From Methylotenera_A sp031422335 (lineage in GTDB: Bacteria > Pseudomonadota > Gammaproteobacteria > Burkholderiales > Methylophilaceae), in the NCBI GenBank assembly GCA_031422335.1, contig JANOQW010000007.1:1-64000 (forward strand): 64,000 nt of DNA, written 5' to 3'. The notes under the pieces are model-generated. The model made no database searches. It was not told where the DNA came from and saw nothing but the letters and a program-made list of their open reading frames with translations. Position 1 is the first letter of the stretch, and every line of letters begins with the position of its first letter. The position numbers and the translations under genes were made by a program. Shown here piece by piece: positions 26,701 through 34,196 of the stretch.

Positions 26701-27472
26701 CTGTTTCACAAAGTGCTTGGCGCGTTTGTTGGCTAATATTGGGTGCTGGCGTTTCTTCTATTACTTTTTGGTTGCGCCGTTGCACACTACAATCACGCTC
26801 ACCCAACGCAATCACTTTACCTAAGCCATCGCCAAAAATTTGTACCTCAATATGCCGTGCGGCTTGCACGTATTTTTCTAAATAAATGCCATTGTCTTTA
26901 AAGTTATTTTTAGATAAGCGTTGCACAGACTCAAACGCAGACGCTAATTCTTGTTCTGCCCATATGAGCTGCATACCAATGCCGCCGCCGCCTGCAGTGC
27001 TTTTTAGCATGACGGGGTAGCCAATATTTGCTGCTTCCGTCTTGGCTTCTGCTACATCTTTTAACAAACCAGTACCTGGCAATAAAGGTACATTATTTTT
27101 TTCAGCTAGATTCCTAGCCGTATGCTTTAAGCCAAACTCGCGCATTTGCGCAGGCGTGGGGCCAATAAACACAATGCCTGCAGCTTCACATGCCTCTGCA
27201 AATGCCGCATTCTCGGATAAAAATCCGTAGCCTGGATGTATGGCCTGCGCACCAGCATCGGCGGCAACTTGTAGTATTTTTTGTAAATTCAAATAGCTCT
27301 CAGCTGCAGGTGCAGGGCCGATACACACTCCCTCATCTGCATCTAAAACATGGCGGGCACCTGCATCGACTTCTGAATAAATGGCAACCGATTTGATGCC
27401 CATTTTTTTGAGTGTGCGAATAATGCGGCAAGCGATTTCACCGCGGTTAGCAATTAATACTTTAGTAAACAT
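23792..27472 (-). CDS. Guanidine (urea-type) carboxylase, biotin-dependent
   Basis: A 1226-residue biotin enzyme with biotin carboxylase at residues 1-450 (IANRGEIACRIIRTLKKMGI, GGGGIGMQ, EVNTRLQVEHGVTE), a KipA/KipI-like carboxyltransferase region (about 460-1080; GPMDHLAFR, GPHGAPDFFTQED, MEGPGGYQLVGRT) and a C-terminal biotinyl domain with the lysine in ESMKMEI (Lys1190). Enzymes of this layout were named urea carboxylase. Those encoded with UAAP genes behind a guanidine-I riboswitch carboxylate guanidine (Schneider and colleagues' work on guanidine assimilation). The riboswitch and both UAAP genes here favour guanidine as substrate. The start at 27472 has a GGAGGTG ribosome-binding site. 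Confidence 0.93.
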   Translation of the reverse strand: MFTKVLIANRGEIACRIIRTLKKMGIKSVAIYSEVDAGARHVLDADEGVCIGPAPAAESYLNLQKILQVAADAGAQAIHPGYGFLSENAAFAEACEAAGIVFIGPTPAQMREFGLKHTARNLAEKNNVPLLPGTGLLKDVAEAKTEAANIGYPVMLKSTAGGGGIGMQLIWAEQELASAFESVQRLSKNNFKDNGIYLEKYVQAARHIEVQIFGDGLGKVIALGERDCSVQRRNQKVIEETPAPNISQQTRQALCETAVKLGSALHYRSAGTVEYVYDNESGLFYFLEVNTRLQVEHGVTELVTGVDLVEWMIRIAAGETDALNSYQHQPSGHAIQVRLYAEDPNKNFQPASGVLTEVKFSPDARRGVRVDTWVQKGSEVSPFYDPLIAKVLVHADDRAAAVSKLRTVLNETSLCGIETNLEYLRQILADDVFPAGKQITRYLNTFAYKPNTIDVLDGGVLTTIQDYPGRLGYWHVGVPPSGPMDHLAFRLGNKLAGNSEGEAGLEITLIGCTLKFNNDSVIAITGAPIETLLDGQPINRWQSQTIKAGSVLKLGKINAAGCRAYLAVQGGFDVPDYLGSKSTFTLGQFGGHGGRALRVGDVLHVAPIEKLSLDKINLEKRFLPPSLQPEYNNHWQIGVLYGPHGAPDFFTQEDIDIFFSTDYEVHYNSNSTGVRLIGPKPQWARTDGGEAGLHPSNIHDNAYAIGSIDFTGDMPIILGPDGPSLGGFVCPATIVQAELWKMGQLKAGDKIRFKQLTQAQARELELAQNATIADLNDKSLNTDANIKIHALQTNIHAASSPILYVSQQNNAEVKVAYRQAGDKNLLVEYGELELDLTLRFRVHALMLWLQDKKNQQKITGIIDLTPGIRSLQVHYDSLVLSVDKLISILQQAEQELPSTETMEVPTRIVYLPLCWEDPSIQLAVAKYTQSVRKDAPWCSLQPKPNNTEFIRRINGLGSVEQVKDIVFNASYLTLGLGDVYLGAPVATPLDPRHRLVTTKYNPARTWTPENAVGIGGAYMCIYGMEGPGGYQLVGRTLPIWNRWNTTPDFKIDAPWLLRLFDQIRYYPVSADELLQMRADFLHGKFSLQIEETTFKLSEYQQFLQQQSASINAFKATQQAAFNAERERWIASGQANYSQEVESTGADVVFEIPAGQSAVASHVAGNLWKVLRAEGELVQAGDEVAIIESMKMEIAVTASCAGKVSKILCNEGAPISAGQHLLLVAEA

Positions 27473-27593
27473 AGCGCACCTCCGCGGTTAAATCGCTTGC
27501 CTGGTCTTCGACCGACAAGCAATTTGGCTTCGCCGCTGCGCCGCTTAAAAGCGGCTGGTCACCTCTATTCGCAATCAGCACTTTTGTAAACAT
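27462..27593 (-). pseudogene. Truncated duplicate of the carboxylase gene start
   Basis: Read on the minus strand, an ATG at 27593 starts MFTKVLIANRGD, the same first 11 residues as the carboxylase whose own ATG is at 27472, 121 bp further on. The DNA is similar but not identical (ATGTTTACAAAAGTG against ATGTTTACTAAAGTA), so most changes are synonymous. After residue 12 the frame leaves the family, runs through hairpin-rich sequence and stops after 43 codons inside the real gene start. Both copies have a purine-rich ribosome-binding site. This looks like a partial tandem duplication; whether the mini-ORF is translated is unknown. Confidence 0.7.
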
Positions 27594-27665
27594 AACAACC
27601 TCTAGTGTGGGTCGTCCCACGCTGATATTTGCTGACAGGCCGTCCTGCAGCGATTTAGTTAATGT

Positions 27666-28313
27666 TTAAATGACATTCCAAATCAGTAATTGCACTGGCG
27701 TCGGATTATAGCCATTGCACGGGTTATTCAGCTGTGGGCAATTTGAAATCAGCACCGTCACATCCATCTCAGCACGCATTTCTACATATTTACCTGGCCC
27801 TGAAATGCCATCAGCAAATACTAATGCGCCTTCCGCTGTCACTGGTACGTTCATAAAAAAGTTGATATTACCAGTGATGTCGCGCTTACTCATTTGATGA
27901 GCGCATTCGCAAGTATTCAGTGCATGCATAAAGCTATCGCGACAGCTGTGCATGGGGCGTTTATCTAATGCATAGCGCGTGGTGTTACTCTCAGCAGAGC
28001 ATGCACCACCTAGCGTGTCATGGCGGCCGCAAGTATCGGCCACAATGGTCAACATGGCATTGCCTTCAGATGAGTAAAGCACCGAGCCCGTTGTTAAGTA
28101 AAGCTGGCGTTGCCGCGCAATTGTGTCTACCGCGCTATATCGCTCTTCTGCATTGTGTGCGTTATAAAACAGCGTATCTACCGCTTGGTTGCCTTCAATA
28201 TCTAAAATACGGAAAATTTGACCTTTTTTAACCAATGACATCCACGGGTCGCCTGCATTACAAACTTGATTGAGTACAGCATTTTTTGGTTCTAGCACGC
28301 TTTCGGTCATCAT
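27666..28313 (-). CDS. Carboxyguanidine deiminase-type subunit (urea carboxylase-associated protein, DUF1989)
   Basis: A 215-residue protein of the DUF1989/UAAP family, which always travels with this class of carboxylase. Paired UAAP proteins act as a carboxyguanidine deiminase (CgdAB), converting carboxyguanidine to allophanate. Seen here: RILDIEGNQAVDTLFYNA, SVLYSSEGNAMLTIVADTCGRHDTLGGAC, CECAHQ and NINFFMNVPV; Cys and His residues in those blocks are probable metal ligands. The ATG at 28313 overlaps the stop of the upstream paralogue (ATGA). About 190 bp to the carboxylase contain the partial duplicate. Confidence 0.88.
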   Translation of the reverse strand: MMTESVLEPKNAVLNQVCNAGDPWMSLVKKGQIFRILDIEGNQAVDTLFYNAHNAEERYSAVDTIARQRQLYLTTGSVLYSSEGNAMLTIVADTCGRHDTLGGACSAESNTTRYALDKRPMHSCRDSFMHALNTCECAHQMSKRDITGNINFFMNVPVTAEGALVFADGISGPGKYVEMRAEMDVTVLISNCPQLNNPCNGYNPTPVQLLIWNVI

Positions 28314-29038
28314 AAACAGTATCTTTCTGTATTCACAAAACCACGGCCATTTTGCAGACAACTGTTACGGCAGGTATCATCACGCGCAGCATTGCCAGCA
28401 TGCCAAGCGCTTAATTTAATGCCTGCAGGTTGATAGCTAGTTTTTGGGTCTAGCGGATGCGGTGCAGCCGATAACACCAACAGCACATTCATGTCAAAGC
28501 GAATATCGACGGTGCTGCCAGCTTTGCTGTTGTTTGCAAAGAAACTTAAATTACCTGCTTCATCTGGTGTTACCTTGCTAAAAAAATTTACACTTGCCGT
28601 TAAATCACGTTTGCCCAAACCATGTTTTGCTAGCTCGATCAGCAAGCCATCTTTGCCATTGCGATACATATCATTTCTATGTGTTTGGTAGCTGCTTACC
28701 CCATATTGCGCGGTCACCATATTCGCATCACTCACGCCGCAAATAGTGTCGTGCCAACCAACATCATCAGCAATAATTGATGCCAACACCCGCCCCATAT
28801 CGCTATAACAGACATTGCCTTTGGTTAAAAAAGCGGTGTGCTGCGCTTTTAAGGTGTCAGATAAGTTGTAGCGCTCTAGCTTATCTGTTGCGTTATAAAA
28901 CAAAGCCGAACAATTGGCGCCGCCGCCTAAATCAGTCAGCCGCAAAGCCGTACCACGCCGCATCAAGCCAGACCAGTGATTGCCGCCAGGAATCAATTCT
29001 TCCCAAAGTGTTTTGTTATCTTCAAATTTAACGGACAT
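28310..29038 (-). CDS. Carboxyguanidine deiminase-type subunit, paralogue (DUF1989)
   Basis: A 242-residue paralogue of the downstream gene, sharing RLTDLGGGANCSALFYNA, GNVCYSDMGRVLASIIADDVGWHDTICG and SVNFFSKVTPD. The two proteins likely form the heteromeric carboxyguanidine deiminase. It carries a C-terminal extension with four cysteines (DTCRNSCLQNGRG...CL). I do not assign which paralogue is CgdA and which is CgdB. The ATG lies inside the end of the isochorismatase-like gene (11-bp overlap), so expression is coupled. Confidence 0.88.
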   Translation of the reverse strand: MSVKFEDNKTLWEELIPGGNHWSGLMRRGTALRLTDLGGGANCSALFYNATDKLERYNLSDTLKAQHTAFLTKGNVCYSDMGRVLASIIADDVGWHDTICGVSDANMVTAQYGVSSYQTHRNDMYRNGKDGLLIELAKHGLGKRDLTASVNFFSKVTPDEAGNLSFFANNSKAGSTVDIRFDMNVLLVLSAAPHPLDPKTSYQPAGIKLSAWHAGNAARDDTCRNSCLQNGRGFVNTERYCL

Positions 29039-29666
29039 TACTATTACCTAATTCTTTTAATATGGCTTCTGTATTTAGCGCTCTGCCAAAAATGCCGCCT
29101 TCAACTGCTACCATCTTGATTGCAGCAGCATGTAGTTCTTGGTAAGCCGATCCGCAAGCATCCGATACCAGCACGCATTCATAGCCGCGATCTATGGCTT
29201 CTCTTAATGTAGAACTCACACAAACTTCAGTCGTCACACCGCAAATGATGAGCTGTTTAATCGCATGAGACTCTAATATTTGGGCTAAATCGGTCTGGTG
29301 AAAAGCACCGTAACCCGGTTTATCGACTATCGGCTCACCTGCTAAGGGTCTTAGCTCGTCAATAATATCGTGACCGTATTCACCACGTATCAACAACCTA
29401 CCCAAAGGCCCTACGCCACCAATTTTCGCACCAGCCTGCTTGCTGCGCGCCAGCTTGGTGGGCGTGCAATCAGTCAAACCTGCTCGATGCCCTTCCCGCG
29501 TATGAATCACCAACATCGTGCTACTACGCGCAGCATCTAGCAGCTTAGCAATAAATGGAATTGGTTTTCGCAACGCGCTCACATCCATGCCTGCCGTAGC
29601 CGCGTAGCCACCTGCATCGAGAAAATCTCGCTGCATATCAATAATAATTAACGCACTTTGCGTCAT
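29028..29666 (-). CDS. Cysteine hydrolase of the isochorismatase superfamily
   Basis: A 212-residue enzyme with the Asp-Lys-Cys catalytic set of amidohydrolases in this family: Asp in IIDMQRDF, Lys in VDKPGYGAF and Cys in ICGVTTEVCVSSTLREA. Relatives include biuret and triuret hydrolase and ureidoacrylate amidohydrolase. In a guanidine operon a substrate such as biuret, triuret or a carbamoylated guanidine derivative would fit, but that is inference. It begins 8 bp after the substrate-binding protein gene and overlaps the next gene. Confidence 0.85.
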   Translation of the reverse strand: MTQSALIIIDMQRDFLDAGGYAATAGMDVSALRKPIPFIAKLLDAARSSTMLVIHTREGHRAGLTDCTPTKLARSKQAGAKIGGVGPLGRLLIRGEYGHDIIDELRPLAGEPIVDKPGYGAFHQTDLAQILESHAIKQLIICGVTTEVCVSSTLREAIDRGYECVLVSDACGSAYQELHAAAIKMVAVEGGIFGRALNTEAILKELGNSNVR

Positions 29667-29674
29667 TAAGTTAG

Positions 29675-30682
29675 CTACTTAGCCAGCGTTTTAACAAAGC
29701 TGTCATCCAGGGTAGTTTTAATCGCTACTGGTTTTTTGATTTGGCCACTTTTCATTAAGATTTCATTGATGACTTCGCCGCTGACAAAATAAGATGTAGT
29801 ATCTTTACCAGGTAAAAAGCTAGCTGCCATTTCCTTTTGTGGAATATTATAAACGCCTGATAGTTGCTCTAGCGCCTCTTTGCCAGAAACGCCAATGGCT
29901 TTACCAATAATCTCTGATGCTTCTTTTGGGTTGCTGTTGATGTAAGCCAGCCCTTCTAAGTAAGCTTTTACCAGTGCAGAGATGGTTTTGCGGTTCTTTT
30001 TAATGTAGGCTTCGTCAAACACCATCACGTCAGCAATCAGGCCTGGCGCTTCTTTAGATGAATAAATCACTTTAAATTTTTTGCCACCATCCATCGCCAA
30101 AATTTGCGATACATTGGGCTCGTAAGTTGCGCCAGCAGGCACCGCTTTAGACGCCATGGCAGATGGAATTGCCTCTGGCGCCATGTTGATTGGGCTAATA
30201 TCCTTCACACTCATGCCATTCACTTTAAGTGCATAAGAAATTAAAAAATCTGAAGGCGATAGTGGTGAATAAGCCACTTTTTTGCCTTTTAAATCAGTAA
30301 TCTTGTTAATTGAGGCATCTGCCAATACTGCATCGCCGCCGTTAGAGTAGTCAATCGGCATCACCACTTTTAGTTTTTGGCCTTGCGCCACTGCGCCAAT
30401 GAGTTGGTCGTAAGTCATTAGCGAACCATCTACTGCCTTACTGGTGACCGAGCTGGGCAACATGGCTGGATCTGAAAAAGTTTTTAAAGTCACTTGTAAA
30501 CCTTGTTTTTTGTACATGCCCATGCCTTCGGCCACATAAAAAGGTGAGTAACCAATCCAAGTGGTGAGTGATAGCTTGACTGGCGTGGCAGCAGCAGCTG
30601 ATGCAGATAAAGGCGTAACGAGGGCGCTTGCAAATAAAACTGCTGTTAGTAATGTAGGTAGTGCGAGTTTACTAAATTTCAT
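29675..30682 (-). CDS. ABC transporter substrate-binding protein (probable guanidine importer)
   Basis: A 335-residue NMT1/SsuA-like periplasmic binding protein. It has a cleavable signal peptide (hydrophobic to about residue 29, ending in LSASAAA), then SLTTWIGYSPFYVAEGMGMYKKQGL, the classic ligand-domain start, and a DLKGKKVAYSPLSPSDF block. It is encoded with its ATPase and permease directly under a guanidine-I riboswitch, which suggests guanidine (or a guanidine-related compound) as ligand. Binding has not been read from sequence. Confidence 0.88.
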   Translation of the reverse strand: MKFSKLALPTLLTAVLFASALVTPLSASAAAATPVKLSLTTWIGYSPFYVAEGMGMYKKQGLQVTLKTFSDPAMLPSSVTSKAVDGSLMTYDQLIGAVAQGQKLKVVMPIDYSNGGDAVLADASINKITDLKGKKVAYSPLSPSDFLISYALKVNGMSVKDISPINMAPEAIPSAMASKAVPAGATYEPNVSQILAMDGGKKFKVIYSSKEAPGLIADVMVFDEAYIKKNRKTISALVKAYLEGLAYINSNPKEASEIIGKAIGVSGKEALEQLSGVYNIPQKEMAASFLPGKDTTSYFVSGEVINEILMKSGQIKKPVAIKTTLDDSFVKTLAK

Positions 30683-30736
30683 TTTCGATCTCCAAAATTA
30701 AATAAAAATAGTTAAAAAATAAAATCTAAAACATGG

Positions 30737-31597
30737 TTAAAGTGCTTGGTTTTGTACTTGCTGTGTCATACGCTCTAAAAGCTCATAATCTGTGTGCATA
30801 CCTGCAGTTTCGCGAATACGCGTCAAAATCTCTCTTTTTTGCTGTAAAAATTGTGGCGAATGTTTCATTTCTTGATCGCGTTTATCGGGTAAATCTACCT
30901 TGTAAATACTGTCAATTCTGCCTGGGCGCGGCGCCATCACCACCACACGCTGACCTAAGTAAATAGCCTCTTCTACATCATGTGTGACAAAAATAATGGT
31001 AGTTTTTTCTAACTTGGATACATACAAAATTAAGTCATGCATTACTTCACGCGTTTGCGCATCTAATGCACCAAATGGCTCATCCATCAGTAATATTTGT
31101 GGCCGCGACATGAGTGCTCTCGAAATGGCCACCCGTTGCTGCATACCGCCAGACAGTTGATTAGGATAGCTATTGCGTACATGCGTCAGCCCCATTAATT
31201 CCAGCATACAATCCGCGCGTCCAGAAGCCGCTTCTACATCGGCAGAACTTAAGTTTTCACGGCCAGTTTTAAGCCGACGACTAAATTTAATATTCCCAAT
31301 CACGCTAAGCCATGGGTATAAACTATAATTTTGAAACACCATGGCACGGTCAACACCAGGTTGATTAATCACTGCGCCATCTTGCAAAATTTGGCCAGAT
31401 GATAAGCTTTCTAACCCACCAATACAGCGTAACAATGTGGATTTGCCGCAACCTGATGCACCGACAAAGGTGACAAATTCACTATTAGCGATATCTAGAT
31501 GAATATCTTGTAGCGCAATCACGCTATCTGCACCGTTACCAAAGGTTTTATGGGCGCTGACAATGCTAATTTTGGTCATATTATTTTCGCTGTACAT
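30737..31597 (-). CDS. ABC transporter ATPase (probable guanidine importer)
   Basis: A nitrate/sulfonate/taurine-type ATPase of about 286 residues with Walker A GASGCGKSTLL, Q-loop VFQNYSLYPW, signature LSGGMQQRVAISRAL, Walker B ILLMDEPFGALD and switch histidine VTHDVEEA. The start at 31597 lies 2 bp after the permease stop; a TTG at 31621 and an ATG at 31579 (MTKIS) are alternatives. It energises uptake through the adjacent permease. Confidence 0.9.
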   Translation of the reverse strand: MYSENNMTKISIVSAHKTFGNGADSVIALQDIHLDIANSEFVTFVGASGCGKSTLLRCIGGLESLSSGQILQDGAVINQPGVDRAMVFQNYSLYPWLSVIGNIKFSRRLKTGRENLSSADVEAASGRADCMLELMGLTHVRNSYPNQLSGGMQQRVAISRALMSRPQILLMDEPFGALDAQTREVMHDLILYVSKLEKTTIIFVTHDVEEAIYLGQRVVVMAPRPGRIDSIYKVDLPDKRDQEMKHSPQFLQQKREILTRIRETAGMHTDYELLERMTQQVQNQAL

Positions 31598-31599
31598 GG

Positions 31600-32472
31600 T
31601 TAGCTTTTGAAATATAACCAAGGAAAGCTTTTACGATGTAGCAAGCGGAAAAGCTGATCTATCGCTAAGCCAATTAAGCCAATTAAAATAATGCCAGCAA
31701 ATATTTTGTCGGTTTGCATAAAGCGTTGCGCGCGCAAAATGGAGTAACCTAAGCCAGAGTTTGCTGCCACCAGTTCTGCTACCACTAGGTAGGTCCAAGC
31801 CCAGCCCATGGTCACCCGCAAGGTATCTAACAGTGCTGGTTTAGCTGATTGAATAATCACCAACGATACAATTTCACTTTTATTAGCGCCCATGGTGTGC
31901 GCGGCTTCTATCTGATTCATAGGCACACGTCGAATATCCTCTGCCACCATCAATACCATTTGAAAAAAAGTGCCGATAAAAATAATGGCAATTTTAGAAC
32001 TCTCTTCAATCCCCACCCACAACATTACTAATGGAATAAACGCCACCGCAGGCATGTAGCGAATAAAATCCATTAGTGGTTCAAACATGGCTTTCATGGG
32101 CTGATAAGTGCCTATTAACACACCCAATGGAATGGCCAAGATGGCAGATAATGCAAAGCCAGCAAACACACGATAAGTACTTATCCAAATATCGCCCATG
32201 AGTGATTCATCTTTAAACCATGCCAATGTACGAGACAGCACATCGAGCGGACCAGGCATGAATACTTTCTCTACCCAACCGCTCACAGAAAGTAGCCACC
32301 AAGCAGTGATAGACAAAACAAATCCCGCCAAAGCCAACAACCAATAAGCTTGGTGACTTAAGCTGCCACGAATCACCCAAAGGCTTTGCCAGTTAGCTTT
32401 TAGTGTAGAAAAGATAGATTGTATTGAACGCAAATCAGCACCAAAGTAAAATAAAAATCGAGAAGGCGGCAT
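31600..32472 (-). CDS. ABC transporter permease (probable guanidine importer)
   Basis: A 290-residue inner-membrane permease with about six helices and the BPD_transp_1 coupling motif around EAAHTMGANKSEIVSLVIIQSAKPAL (EAA loop, residues ~190-215). The N-terminus before the first helix is about 40 residues long. The ATG at 32472 lies 9 bp beyond the last riboswitch base. Its only good ribosome-binding site, GGAGGAAG, is the 3' edge of the riboswitch, which both supports this start and suggests how translation is controlled. Confidence 0.9.
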   Translation of the reverse strand: MPPSRFLFYFGADLRSIQSIFSTLKANWQSLWVIRGSLSHQAYWLLALAGFVLSITAWWLLSVSGWVEKVFMPGPLDVLSRTLAWFKDESLMGDIWISTYRVFAGFALSAILAIPLGVLIGTYQPMKAMFEPLMDFIRYMPAVAFIPLVMLWVGIEESSKIAIIFIGTFFQMVLMVAEDIRRVPMNQIEAAHTMGANKSEIVSLVIIQSAKPALLDTLRVTMGWAWTYLVVAELVAANSGLGYSILRAQRFMQTDKIFAGIILIGLIGLAIDQLFRLLHRKSFPWLYFKS

Positions 32473-32480
32473 TAAAAAAC

Positions 32481-32580
32481 GCTTCCTCCCGGGCTTTTAT
32501 CCCTCCGTGTAGCCGATTGCAAGTGGCCGACAACTCTTGGACCAGACATTTGTTATAAACAAATCGGAACCCTAGTTACC
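32481..32580 (-). promoter_or_regulatory. Guanidine-I riboswitch (ykkC RNA)
   Basis: On the minus strand the leader of the transporter operon carries the conserved ykkC blocks in order: CTAGGGTTCCG (32575-32565), GGTCCAAGAG (about 32542-32533), ACACGGAGGGATAAAAGCCC (from 32510) and GGGAGGAAGC (32490-32481). These are the signature bases of the guanidine-sensing class. No stem that ends at the TTTTTT run can be drawn, and the Shine-Dalgarno sequence lies in the last block, so translational control looks more likely than termination. A second hairpin upstream (AGCGGTTA with TAGCCGCT, 32619-32595) pairs best as minus-strand RNA because of a G-U pair. Confidence 0.93.
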
Positions 32581-32858
32581 TTTTTTGAAACTGTAGCGGC
32601 TAATAATTAAATAACCGCTTTCTCGTTATATTTACACCAGCAAACAGTATGCCAATATTCTATATATTAAATTTAACATATAAATCATGTAGTTAAATAA
32701 AATATTCTTAGCAAATAACTATTGCTGGCAGATTAAATGCACTATATAAGTGCGCTGATTTTAGGATATGCACAGTTTTGAAGATGGATCTTGCGTTTGA
32801 ATTGACAGCTGAGCGCGGCTAATTTGTGTGTTGAAGGCTATTTTTATATTGTTTTTTC

Positions 32859-34040
32859 TTACTTAACACACTGATTAAGCGCAACTTCCGCCTGCGTGCA
32901 TTTGGTTTCAGCACCATTTGATACGCTGTCTTTAAATGTCTGCCAGCCAGATTTTTCTTTTGCTGTTTCTTTTTTAGTTTCTTTAGTTACTTGTTTAGTG
33001 GTTTCTTTTTCAGTGTTAGCCTCTGGCTCCTTACTGGCAGAGGCTTTTTCTTCAGCAGGTTTCTCTGAAGTTGCTTTGGCTGAATCGGCAATCGTTTTTA
33101 CCTGAACCGGCTTTTGCTGACTAGATTTTTGCTGGCTTGGCTTTTGTGCTGTCGTTGTTTTAGTAATTTTGTCTTTCTCTGTTTTATTTGCAACAGCTTC
33201 AGTCTCAACCACAGGCTTGGTCTCAATAATGGTTTCTTCTGTAATTGGCGCAGTTGATTCTGCGATAGCTGCATCAGCGGCTGGCTCTGCTGCCTGCTCT
33301 ATTGAAGGTGTTGGCACAGGCTGAATTTGCGCAGGCTGAACAATGGTAATGGTCGGCTCAACAGGCGTCACCACCACTTTCGCCAGCATAGAAAGCGCCG
33401 CAAGCGTTAACACGCCTAAACCAACATAGGTCCAATTGAGGCCACTGGCAATGGATGGCGCAGCAACTATGCCATCCGCAGCAATTGCAGATTCTTCGGC
33501 TGCGCTTTCCTTTAGCAAACGCACTGCATACACATCATGCTCGTGCGCGTGCATTTCATATTTTTCAAACATTTGCGCGATTTCTTGCGTCAGTTTAGAT
33601 GCCATCTCAAAATACACGTTTGAGACTAAAATTTGATTCGGATTTGCAAAGCGCATAATGCGCTGCGCTTCGTCTATGCCCTCGCCCACAATATGCTCAT
33701 TAACGGTGCGCACTGCGCCTAAATGAACACCAAATTGTACGTACAATGGCGTAGCATTGTGTTGATTATGTTTTAAAATCTCGTCTCGAATAGTAATCGA
33801 GATAAATAGCGCGTCTTCCAATGCATCTTCTGGCGCGCCTTTACAGGCAATGACAGCACCACCAGCGGTATCAATAATGTTGCGATCGGCTTGCGGAATA
33901 TCCAGCACTGCATTCTCAATAAACGCATTAAATAGCCGTTTAATCTCCAGCTTCTCAGCACCGGTTTTTTTAGCATAATCAATTAAATCTAGTGCAACGA
34001 TGCTGCAAATCGACGTTTTATTCGTGAGTTCATTCATCAT
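32859..34040 (-). CDS. Membrane protein with degenerate adenylate/guanylate cyclase homology domain
   Basis: A 393-residue protein: class III cyclase-homology domain (residues ~8-175; SIVALDLIDYAKK, VQFGVHLGAVRTV, ANPNQILVSN), one membrane helix (LGVLTLAALSMLAKVVV, about 205-222), then a 170-residue low-complexity tail rich in Ala, Glu, Lys, Thr and Pro ending in CTQAEVALNQCVK. In active cyclases the second metal-binding aspartate lies in a GD motif; here the matching segment reads IIDTAGGAVIACKG, without that Asp in the usual place. I infer a regulatory rather than cyclase role. No partner is visible. Confidence 0.72.
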   Translation of the reverse strand: MMNELTNKTSICSIVALDLIDYAKKTGAEKLEIKRLFNAFIENAVLDIPQADRNIIDTAGGAVIACKGAPEDALEDALFISITIRDEILKHNQHNATPLYVQFGVHLGAVRTVNEHIVGEGIDEAQRIMRFANPNQILVSNVYFEMASKLTQEIAQMFEKYEMHAHEHDVYAVRLLKESAAEESAIAADGIVAAPSIASGLNWTYVGLGVLTLAALSMLAKVVVTPVEPTITIVQPAQIQPVPTPSIEQAAEPAADAAIAESTAPITEETIIETKPVVETEAVANKTEKDKITKTTTAQKPSQQKSSQQKPVQVKTIADSAKATSEKPAEEKASASKEPEANTEKETTKQVTKETKKETAKEKSGWQTFKDSVSNGAETKCTQAEVALNQCVK

Positions 34041-34121
34041 ATTGGTTCTTGTTCAGCTGTTAGATTGCTATCTTAATCACAAAAACTTAATATTTCAATG
34101 ATTTAAAAGGATACAAAAAAT

Positions 34122-34162
34122 GATGCTCTGCAGGCCGCATGGATATTGCCGCCCAGAGCATC
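34122..34162. repeat. Palindromic intergenic repeat, copy 4 (inverted)
   Basis: A 41-bp element flanked by GATGCTCTG and CAGAGCATC, a perfect 9-bp inverted repeat. Read on the minus strand it contains GCAATATCCATGCGGCCTGCAGAGC, so only 20 bases at a time match the core of the copies at 2593, 16246 and 48854. It has the best-preserved stem of the four and lies 35 bp beyond a minus-strand stop codon. Confidence 0.68.
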
Positions 34163-34196
34163 TGTTTAAATGTTAAAACAAAACTAGGGCATTGTT

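Noticed and set aside
23792..27472. Plain urea carboxylase as the name of the large biotin enzyme
   Set aside because: The guanidine-I riboswitch and both UAAP genes point to guanidine. Sequence alone does not exclude side activity on urea.
27600..27660. Hairpin GTGGG-TCGT-CCCAC upstream of the duplicated carboxylase start, considered as a terminator
   Set aside because: No T-run follows on the operon strand, and the downstream genes must be expressed. It may be an mRNA-processing or stability structure.
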